Shown here piece by piece: positions 55,466 through 64,000 of a DNA stretch of 64,000 nucleotides. A program made the translations under genes and the position numbers. The notes under the pieces are model-generated. The model was not told the origin of the DNA, did not search any database, and worked only from the letters and a program-made list of their open reading frames with translations. The stretch lies in contig OX621164.1 of NCBI GenBank assembly GCA_951640195.1, positions 1,841,098 through 1,905,097 of the forward strand, in the 5' to 3' direction. Origin of the DNA: Porpolomopsis calyptriformis. Taxonomy: Eukaryota; Basidiomycota; Agaricomycetes; Agaricales; Hygrophoraceae. The stretch's first letter is position 1. Every line of letters starts with the position of its first letter.

Positions 55466-58400
55466 TTACCAAAATCCATCATCAGCTTCATTGCCACCTG
55501 TTTTCTTCTTCGTCCCTTTGCTTTGGGCTAGAATTTGCTTTTCGTACATCTCTGCAACCTTGGTACAGCCTTAAATAATCACATCACCGATTTCCGTGAA
55601 GAACCTCACCTGTTCAGGCCCCGTTGCGTCATCTGCAGACTTGTCATCCCTAACGCGAAGGAAACGAGGAAAACGAAGAGATATCCCTCTATCCTCTACC
55701 TTTAGGGGCATCAACAATATGACAAATAACATATGGGAGAGACTCACCAGGCCTTGTGCAGCAGTGTACACAGGACTCAGACTCAGATCAGCTGTCAGCA
55801 CTTCCCAGACGATCTTCGGCTCGAACCAAATGTCGGGCTTAGCCGCTCCAACTCTTATATCTCCACGAACTTTGACCATTTCTAGCGGTTTCAGTACGTC
55901 GTAATGCGACTGTAACGCTTCCTCGCTGAAGCCTGTCCCAATTTTACAGATGGTTTGGAATTCTTCAGAGTCGCTGTCATAACAAGCTAAGAGGAATGCG
56001 CCGTAGACGTTCGTCCGTTTACCCTTGCCGTAGTATCCTCCAACTACGACGAGATCGAGGGAGTCCCCGACGCCAGCAAGATAATCTTTTTTTAGCTTTC
56101 GAATAAACAAGGATGAGCGTGTTTCTATGCATGACTACATTGCAACTTGCCTTGAGCCAGTTGACACTCCGTCGGCTGGGTTCATAAAAGCTGGCATCGC
56201 CATCTAGCATTTTGACCATAAGTCCTTCACATCCATCTCTAACACTTTCCTCCAAGAAACTTTGAATCTCGTCCGTCGTATCGTTATCCGAAAACTTGGC
56301 AAATTCAAACTCCCCGGGCACAACCTTGAAATGCTTTCGTAACAGGTCCCTTCGTTCATTAAGCGATTTTTTCAGCAAAGGCTGCAAGGATGTCAACACG
56401 CGGCTATAGGCACGGAATCTTGGGTACGCACATCCCCGTTGAGATACAGAAGATCGAAAGCGAATAGACAGACGCGAATCTGAATGTCCTCTACTTTGAC
56501 ATCCTTGCGCTTTCGTTTGCTTAGTTCCTGGAAAGGCATCAATTTGCCGGTTGTCTGGTCGATAGCGACAGCTTCCGCGTCCAGGACAAAAGATACTGTA
56601 GTATCTCCGATGCACTGCGCTCGTGGGATCGATCAACCGTTAACCCGCTTATACCTAAGTGGCTTACGCGAGGGAGCTGCTCAACGAGATCGGGGAATTT
56701 TTTGCTCATGTCCTCGGAATTTCGGCTGAAGATACTGACCGAACCATCTTCTAGTTTGTGTACCTTTGAGGAAGTCAGTCAGTACTTCGAAAGACTAAAC
56801 GAGAGGCCACGACTTATCACCTGAGCACGCTCGCCGTCATACTTGTACTCGGAGGTGAAGCGTCGATTCTCGAATCGGTCAAGGACTTCGCCAATAGCTT
56901 TTGTAGGCTTAGCGAGCATCGGTTTTAAAGGGACACCTGGTGTTAATTTGCACTTTTGGGGTAGGCCAGCAATCCCTACTTCCAGTAGGGCGGGGATGAC
57001 CATGTCGTATGATGGTAGTTCGCTACGAAGCGATGTTGATATTTAATGGTAGCCAAGAATCGTTCAGTTGAACAGACAAACCTATACACCGCCTTGATCA
57101 CGCTCACAGCCTCTTCCAATCTAGTGGCCAACTTATCATTGCTCCATTTCCTGCCACCTTGAATGCACGATCAGTCCAGAGAGCTGATCCCACAGAAAAT
57201 GGTTTTTACCTCGTTCCTTCTCTGCCAAGATTACAGCATGTGCAAGCGCAACCAGTACAGAGCGCTCTGCGTTGCCAATTCTGAGTTTTCCCTCCAAGCT
57301 GCGCACAATGTACTTGGCCTCCAAGCCTTGACAAGAAGCAAGAAGTCTTGTGATGATAGATACCTTTTTTGCTTGTGACTGTAAAGGAAACATGTTGGTG
57401 GTGTACAACAACCAGAAAATGCATGTCGGTGGCTAACAGAATGGCCTGAACTGAGAGCAATGTCTCGAAGACTTGAGAATACAAAAGGAACTGTTAAGGG
57501 CTTTGGCTTGAGGAGGGTTTTCTGGTTGTTCTTGGACGTCTGATGTAGATCCCTTGGTATCTTTCGATGGGTAGTATCATTCGGGGACAAGCTCACCATC
57601 GCTACCAGTCCCAAGTCACCTTCCTTCTTGAGATCAGCCTTCACAGTCCCGATGCTTCTACCCGTTGATTCTCCAATGGCCTTGATGAGGAGACTTTCTC
57701 CAATGCCCAGTTCCACTCCGACATAATCTGGACATAGCTACAATAACTTAGACATCTAGTCAACTGATAAGAACGTTTCGCGTACTCGGTTGATACAAAG
57801 ATAGACGGCCTGGAGGAGTGACTTTGTGTCTCCTTTGGCACTTCTTTGGATAACAAGGATAAGAAAGGCTGTGAGTAACGCGGTCTTTTCCAAGCGCTTC
57901 GTCGTGGCTTCAATCAAGTTGAAGGTTTTTGTAAGTGCTGCGTACGGAACACTTGGTTGAAACATAAGAAGTCAATACAAATCCTTCATGACAGAAACAT
58001 ACGGGTCGCCAGGCTTCCAACCACCGTTAACATCGACTTTATCCATCCTTGACAAAGCCGCTTCTGCACTAAAGAATCCCTTGTGAGATGAGTTGAAAAC
58101 TCTAAGGAAGAGTCACACTTTTTCGAGGCCACTTTCTCATCCAATTCTTGGTCATCCTCTTCATCGTGGTCCTTTTCGTCGTGATCCTTTTCGTCACTCT
58201 CATCAGCACCGCCAGTAGGTGCTCCATCATCTCCCCCGATACCTTCCACTTGTTCTATGGCTTTGACCTTGGCTGGGTGATGACTAGGGTCGTCTTCATC
58301 TGAATCGATCACTCTGCGCCTCTTCAACTTGGATCTGACCGACGAGTCTAAACATGGTTGATCCAGCCAGATGGAATAGAGCATAACGACGAGCTCTTAC

Positions 58401-58738
58401 CGACCATGGGGGATATTGATTCCTTGCGCTTGGAAGTTTCAGCTGAGAGTCAGGTCATAATGCCGTTTTGCATATAGGTGCAATGCCTCAAACCAATTGG
58501 TTTTGTCGTTTCCTGTGCGTCACTTGGATCCTTAGAGCTTGGTTTGGTCGTCTTTCGTCCCCACATCTCCTTGAGACTGGACTGCTGGGCAGGGTCTGGC
58601 TTCACGGTCTTTGGCATTTCAAAAAACTTTCCTACGCGAAAGTAAATCCCTGTCTCCGGTGATTTTCGGAGACTCACCTAGGGTTTGCTGACGACCCATA
58701 GACGTTGACAAGACGCGCTGGACGCGTGACACAAACAT
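55466..58738 (-). CDS. CDC9: ATP-dependent DNA ligase I (Cdc9) with alternative mitochondrial/nuclear starts
   Basis: Joins Okazaki fragments and repair nicks. ATG 58738 gives [13 protein letters not shown], a basic hydroxylated leader. The in-frame ATG at 58699 (M14) gives MGRQQTL, spliced to GKFFEMPKT. The join creates QQTLGKFF, a PCNA-binding PIP box (Q-x-x-L-x-x-F-F). An acidic repeat ([14 protein letters not shown]) follows. The DNA-binding domain includes [19 protein letters not shown]. The adenylated Lys lies in [13 protein letters not shown] (KYDG, about 56850). Later motifs are [13 protein letters not shown] (around 56590), [49 protein letters not shown] and [15 protein letters not shown]. 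The end is [14 protein letters not shown] at 55468-55466. More than ten introns. Divergent from RPS11 (113 bp). Confidence 0.94.
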
Positions 58739-58851
58739 ACGCAAAGTTATCACGCGCCAATAATTATGTAATAAACGGTTCTGACGGTAAATGCCGAACT
58801 GTATAGTTCCTCGGGAAGTGGCTTGCCTCCCCTCCCAAGACACATTTATCG

Positions 58852-59577
58852 ATGGCGGAACAGGTATGCTTACTGATCTCGGAATGTCCTGGCTCTCACC
58901 GCAATGTTTAGATTGAAAAGGCTTTTCAAAAACAACACTTGTTCCAGAATGCCAAAGCACGAGGTGTGTTTTACACTTAGTTTACAGGCTGGGCGCCTGA
59001 ATAATGTGGGACAGGTGGAAAGAAAGTGGTGACGAAAGAGAGAAGGTGGTATAAAGATGTCGGCCTTGGCTTTAAAACCCCACAAGAGGCCATCAACGGC
59101 ACGTACATTGGTTCGTTTCGGATTTCACAACTTTTCCAGAACAGAGACGGCTGATTGCTTGCTGGGATAGACAAGAAATGCCCATTCGCAGGCGACGTTT
59201 CCATCCGTGGCCGGATTCTGACTGGCAAGGTTGTCTCCACAAAAATGACCCGCACCGCCATCATCCGGCGCGATTACCTCCATTATATTCCAAAATACAG
59301 TGCGTATAAAGAGCCGGTTGCTAGCTCGGGCTCACTTGGTTGATAGATCGGTATGAGAAGAGGCATAAAAATATGGCCGTACACGTCTCGCCTGCCTTTC
59401 GTGTTGAACTCGGTGACACGGTAACCGTCGGTATGCTGGACTTAACCGGCCATCTGGTTGCATCGATCCTGATGTGCCTTTGTAGGTCAATGCCGACCAC
59501 TCTCAAAAACAGTCCGATTCAATGTGTTGCGGGTGTCGAAGAACAAGGCGGCAGCAAAGTCGTTTTCAAAGTTCTAG
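58852..59577 (+). CDS. RPS11: 40S ribosomal protein S11 (uS17)
   Basis: Small-subunit cytosolic ribosomal protein. Exon 1 is only MAEQ from ATG 58852. Later exons give [67 protein letters not shown] and [48 protein letters not shown] and the C-terminal exon [18 protein letters not shown] follow, ending AAAKSFSKF at the stop 59575-59577. All family blocks are intact and the protein is about 157 residues. Six or so introns, a high number for a short gene. Shares a 113-bp promoter interval with the DNA ligase gene. Confidence 0.96.
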
Positions 59578-59815
59578 AGATCGCGTTCTTCATTCTTTTA
59601 CTTCATTCCAATTTCCATAATTGTTTTACGAGTGACCAAACAAACCTCCACAATGAGCACAGCATTTTCTCGTTCAGTCTCTTCTCCCGTTGGTTTCATT
59701 TTTACCATTCAAATCATTCAAGCTGGCTCCCACTCTTCTTTCCGTATTCACCTCTAGGCTAACGAAATCCAGGCCGCAATCTCCTCAGCCAGGCCTGCCT
59801 TCGTCCCAGACCTCT

Positions 59816-61426
59816 ATGGGCCAACAAACCTCCAAAAAGATCAGGAAGGGTTCGAAGGACAAGGAGAAAGATGCCACCGACTCTCCTCCCGATCTTCTTG
59901 TTGATTACACCAGTGAGGATTTATCCCATAGCACTCCCTCCCTCACACCACTCTCCTCAGTCCCAGATTCTTCTGTCTCACCAAACTCATTGAATGGAAC
60001 CCCTTCGATAAACGTTTCCGATCCCGAAGGCATTCCTATCTCACCTAATGCGAGTGCCTCTCGCATACAATCGCCCCCGCAGCCGATGCCTACTCCAGAC
60101 ATTTCACATGACCACCAGTCATCTCCTCTAACCGGTTCCTCTCCGGCATCGCTTCCACCATCGTCGCCTAGTTACTTACCCGCGTCTCTCGATGTCCTCC
60201 CGACTCAAACCATCCTAACCAACCCTGCCGCACAACTCTTCCCAGGATCTGTGGTTTCCAACGCCGCCTTTGGAGGCGAGTCAATTGGAAATGGATCATG
60301 GAAAGAAAAGTTGAAGCAGCTCGACGTCGATGATATGATCCAGAGACTGCTAGATGTTGGCTATACTGGGAAAGTCAGCAAATCCTTGTGCTTGAAAAAT
60401 ACTGAGATTCTCGCTATCTGCCATGCTGCTCGTGAAGTTTTTCTCATCCAACCCACCCTGATCGAACTGTCTCCTCCAGTGAAGATCGTTGGCGACGTAC
60501 ATGGACAATACTCAGACCTTATACGATTGTTTGAGATGTGTGGGTTCCCCCCCGCCGCCAACTATCTTTTCCTTGGCGACTATGTCGACAGAGGAAAGCA
60601 AAGTCTTGAAACCATCCTACTCCTATTATGCTACAAGATCAAGTACCCGGAGAACTTCTTCCTTTTGCGAGGAAACCATGAATGTGCCAATGTTACACGG
60701 GGCAAGTTCAATTGTAGCTGTATGATGCCATTGCATTAACCTCCTTCCCAGTTTATGGCTTTTATGATGAATGTAAACGACGAAGCAACATCAAGACTTG
60801 GAGGACATTTGTTGACGTTTTCAACTGTTTGCCTATTGCCGCCATCGTAGCATCCAAAATATTCTGTGTACACGGCGGCCTCTCACCTTCCCTTCATTCA
60901 ATGGATGACATCAAGCGCATCCAGCGGCCGACAGATGTGCCTGATTTCGGTCTCTTGAATGATCTGCTGTGGTCTGATCCATCAGATACAGCCCTAGACT
61001 GGGAGGACAATGAACGAGGTGTCAGTTATTGCTTCGGAAAGGGCATTATCAACGATTTCCTTGGACGATATGACATGGACCTGATCTGTCGGGCACATAT
61101 GGTTGTAGAGGACGGCTACGAGTTTTGGAACGATCGGACGCTAGTGACTGTTTTCAGTGCTCCTAATTATTGCGGCGGTACGTCAACACTTTCTCCGGCA
61201 TTCCGATTTTGACTTCTTTGCAGAATTTGATAATTACGGCGCATGCATGAGGTCATCTATCTTTCTCCTTCATTCTTTATACCTAAACTCACGCCTTGAC
61301 AGTGTATCTGAAGAACTGCTGTGCGCTTTTGAGCTGCTTAAGCCCCTGGATGGAGCCGCGTTACGGAAGGAGATGACGAAGGCCAGGCGGAAGAGGTGGG
61401 CATATTCCTCATTCCGTGACTCGTGA
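59816..61426 (+). CDS. PPZ-type Ser/Thr protein phosphatase (PP1-like)
   Basis: Fungal-specific PP1-related phosphatase controlling cation homeostasis and cell integrity. ATG 59816 gives [19 protein letters not shown]. Gly2 plus the basic stretch is a good N-myristoylation signal, as in Ppz1. A Ser/Pro-rich region of about 150 residues precedes the catalytic domain: [97 protein letters not shown] and the [16 protein letters not shown] and [11 protein letters not shown] motifs. All metal-binding residues are present. Introns fall after NVTR and after NYCG. The C-terminal end (KARRKR, with stop at 61426) may be altered by an unrecognised last intron. Confidence 0.9.
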
Positions 61427-61974
61427 TTCTCGAGATATTGACTACTCGATATTCAAGCTTAATGGCAACGGCAACTTGACCTGGAGGCCTCGATCCAGCG
61501 ACGAGAGCTACATGAGTAAGGTAATCGTAATCGCTCTGATATATTTCTGGTACAAGGCGCGGTTCCTTTGGTGGCTTTGGTTGCTGTCGTGCTGTGCAAA
61601 AAGAGTGACTCGTGGTATGACCAATGTTCCAACTTTACTTTCCATCGATCACATTGTTCTTCTGTGCTTCCCCGCATCGTTCATCTTCACCTTCTGCACC
61701 CACCGGCTCTTTCCCACTCTTTGGTCTGAATGACTTTAAATTATCATCCTTCTTTGTAACACTATCACTTTCGCCCGCAGGTGCGCTTCCCCGTTCACTT
61801 TTGGTCAGTAGGTCGCTCTCTAAGTTACTGCCACCTTCCGCTCGATGTTGTATTCAAACGGTGGCTTCTTGTTCAGCTCTGTATCTCTTGTCACACTATT
61901 TTATTCAAGACAACGCCCCTTTAACAAAGTGTATGTTGCTCGGATCACCATGAGAGTGTGGAATAGTAGTCTAA
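61427..61974. other. Intergenic between convergent phosphatase and transporter genes
   Basis: 548 bp expected to hold two 3' UTRs. Open frames on the plus strand (61416-61733, 61624-61953) are Ser/Phe-rich and look like translated CT-rich UTR rather than protein. Confidence 0.45.
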
Positions 61975-63383
61975 TCATCTGTTGAACATGTCATATACCA
62001 GCACACCAAAAGCAGCAACAATGACACCAGACCCGACCAAGCCCCAGACGGTGACTGCTCCAATTCCACCGCCAATTGAAACATCCACGAAAAAGACAAG
62101 GACGATAGTGAGCAGATTCCCAACGGAAGTAATGATCGGACCCCATACTCCTAAGAGAATCTGGAAAGCCTCAACAAGGGTCAATAATAATGGGCGAATG
62201 TACTTACCATAAAACCGGCGTTGAATACAACACCGCCTAGGGTAATACCCACAATTGCAAGGACTGTTGTAATGTTGGATGGTAACGCGAAGGGTTCTAT
62301 GTCGAAATAGTGGAGAAAAGGAAGAGGAATCCATAATGTGACCAATGTGCAGAAGCCAATGGCGGATGTCAACAAATTGGGATGGAGGCCAAATGGCGGG
62401 GGATAAACCATATCCTGGAGGCCTCCGTCGGGTACTTCGTGCGGAGCACCTGCTTGTTGTTCTTCGGACGCAGGAATCTGAGCATAAAGTCCTTCAGATG
62501 CCAGTTCTGGATCCGAGGGCAGAGCGACATATTTTTTGTACATGACTTGATAGAGAGCGTAGTTAATAGATGCAAGCAGTGTCAGGATGTCTCCGATTAG
62601 CGGCGCCTTCGGTTTCGTCAGCGTTGGAGGCCTATAAACGGACGACGCTTCGAGAAGGGACTTGTCCGAAGGTGTTGACGTGCTTCCGCCGTATACGACG
62701 CCAATAACGCCCAACGTAGCGATTAGAACCGCTACCAGTCTGAGAGGTTCCCATTTGAGTCTAAAAACCTTCACGGTGATTAAATATGCAAAAAAAGCGT
62801 TTGTGTTCCATATGGCTGTCACGTCACTAATTCTACACAATATTTGTCAGGAAGGATCGAATGAGGGATAAACTCGGTTACTTACGACGCTAGTGTTACA
62901 GATACAAACCATAGCAATGCAGGAAGAGAAATTCCGGCTGTCAAGGCTACAACGAGACCTAAGAACTTTCGTCGTGGAAATGAGGATAGATGGGATTCAG
63001 TTGGTGACAAGTGCTGAGTGATGGCATACGAAAGACCGGCCAAGAGTGAACGAGCGGATGATTTCTTTGTCCAAACCAAAATAAGCAGGTGTATTGGGAA
63101 AATGATCGCGAAGGAGGAGTGAACGATATAGCTAGGTAAAAAATGTAAGCCAAAATGATCTTGGCCCAGGCAACGCAACTTACAATAGAAAAAATGGTTG
63201 TCGAAAGTGGAGGACGGTTTGCACGTACTACGAATGAGGGTTGGATAAAAATACAACTTGATAGCAAGATAGCCTAACCTGAGTTAGCTCACTCTCGGTC
63301 ACGAAAGCCAGAAGAGCTACGACGAAGAGTATGGCTGCCCATCTGCCGCCGAGCGCTGGAGTCATGTCATATCTAGCGTTCAT
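61975..63383 (-). CDS. DMT-superfamily (EamA/SLC35F-like) transporter
   Basis: Multi-pass transporter of the drug/metabolite superfamily, most like the SLC35F/YML018C group. ATG 63383 begins MNARYDMTPALGGRWAAILF. Membrane segments include AAILFVVALLAFVTE, SFAIIFPIHLLILVW, LGLVVALTAGISLPALLWFV, the exon joining SVTLAS to ISDVTAIWNTNAFFAYLITV, LVAVLIATLGVIGVVYGG, PLIGDILTLLASINYALYQV, LLTSAIGFCTLVTLWIPLPF, TTVLAIVGITLGGVVFNAGF and GNLLTIVLVFFVDVSIGG. It ends VYDMFNR. Four or five introns. The repeated helix-pair pattern and the YALYQVMYKKY motif fit the family. The substrate is unknown. Divergent from the phosphomutase gene (225 bp). Confidence 0.82.
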
Positions 63384-63608
63384 CCGAGTGCGATGGCGTA
63401 AAATATTTGATGAAAAAATGAAGTTGAAATCCACGTCTCGAGGATGATCTGGGCATGCAGCGCTTGCAGTTGGTTGTTAGCTAAGTATCGGGCTGTGGCA
63501 AGGCCACATGTTTGTCAATTTCGAATATGGACGGACACGTGACTCAAACCCATTGCCTCCTCGTGACACGTGACGTAAAGCGTCACGCTCATATTTACAG
63601 TCACACTT
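63384..63608. promoter_or_regulatory. Bidirectional promoter with two GACACGTGAC copies
   Basis: 225 bp between divergent starts. GACACGTGAC occurs at 63534-63543 and again at 63565-63574, about three helical turns apart (31 bp), both within 75 nt of the phosphomutase ATG. The second is followed by a TGACGTAA-type sequence. bHLH (Cbf1-type) binding is a plausible inference. Confidence 0.5.
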
Positions 63609-64000
63609 ATGCTCTTTGACGATATCCAACGACTTAGCGAACTGCATCCGAAACCTGCCCAGATCCGCTTCCAGTATGGAACAGCTGGATTCAGAACGAT
63701 GTACGTCCTTGCTATAGGATAGAGACAATCTCAAACTCGGTGATCCATCAGTGGAAGTCTCCTCGATTCTGTCTTATTCAGGGTGGGCATCGTCGCTGGT
63801 CTTCGGAGCAAAAAATTGGATGGAAAGACCATCGGTGTCATGGTGACGGCATCGCATAATCCTGAAGTGGTGCGTCACTCAGTCTCGCCATTGACAGATC
63901 CTTAACTTATTCTCTATTTTAACATAAGGACAACGGTGTGAAGCTTGTTGACCCACGGGGAGAGATGTTGGAAACCTCCTGGGAGGCACATACCACTACG
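63609..64000 (+). CDS. PCM1: Phosphoacetylglucosamine mutase, N-terminal part (runs off window)
   Basis: Converts GlcNAc-6-phosphate to GlcNAc-1-phosphate for UDP-GlcNAc, chitin and glycosylation. ATG 63609 begins [20 protein letters not shown], then [10 protein letters not shown], an intron, [20 protein letters not shown], the active-site phosphoserine loop VTASHNPE, another intron and [27 protein letters not shown] is the family catalytic signature, and [14 protein letters not shown] is specific to AGM1/PCM1 rather than phosphoglucomutase. The rest lies beyond position 64000. Confidence 0.93.

Noticed and set aside
61416..61953. Plus-strand open frames after the PPZ-type gene
   Set aside because: Ser/Phe/Leu-rich translations of a CT-rich 3' region with no domain character.

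Overview
This is nuclear DNA of a filamentous basidiomycete, most likely an agaricomycete. Genes are packed on both strands and nearly all are split by many introns of about 50-65 nt. The gene set is eukaryotic: cytosolic ribosomal proteins, Complex I subunits, TAF5, DCP2, HSP104 and REC8. Several proteins have a basidiomycete flavour: a cytochrome b5-fused sphingolipid desaturase, a Pal1 morphology protein, a DUF2235 hydrolase and a Rap1-like BRCT/Myb protein. No CRISPR array, transposon, tRNA or rRNA was recognised. A run of 200 N (51719-51918) is an assembly gap inside the REC8 gene.

Layout, left to right. 1-3057: an orphan multi-spanning membrane protein (minus, running off the left edge), divergent from NUS1 (3199). 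4.6-11.2 kb: HIS7 and a SER3/SER33-type dehydrogenase share a 74-bp promoter, then RAD51 and a MetE-like protein. 11.7-16.0 kb: Pal1, delta-8 sphingolipid desaturase, RPL13. 16.4-20.9 kb: DUF2235 hydrolase, RPS16, mitochondrial uL4. 20.9-26.3 kb: Rap1-like protein, Complex I B14.7 subunit, EED-like PRC2 subunit. 26.7-27.2 kb: a small secreted precursor of five nearly perfect 24-residue repeats, each ending in a Lys-Arg (Kex2) site. 27.8-36.7 kb: TAF5, a hypothetical protein, HSP104, NDUFS6. 37.2-44.7 kb: an Ime2/MAK-type kinase, PRPP synthetase, DCP2. 45-52.7 kb: INCENP and REC8, head to head. 53.2-64 kb: a conserved hypothetical protein, MPC1, DNA ligase I, RPS11, a PPZ-type phosphatase, a DMT-family transporter, and the start of N-acetylglucosamine-phosphate mutase (runs off the right edge).

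Most genes are single-copy housekeeping genes. Chromosome maintenance and segregation is well represented (RAD51, Rap1-like, EED, Ime2-like kinase, INCENP, REC8, DNA ligase I), but nothing shows that these form one functional cluster. The most novel element is the Kex2-processed repeat precursor at 26662-27191. Differences among its repeats 2-5 are all synonymous, which points to selection on the released peptide. Other points of interest are an alternative-start DNA ligase with an intron-split PCNA box, a required GC-AG intron and a stop-free 60-nt intron in HSP104, the INCENP/REC8 bidirectional promoter, and CACGTG motifs placed mostly just upstream of start codons. Gene boundaries come from hand splicing. 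Domain calls rest on motifs read in conceptual translation, with no database search.
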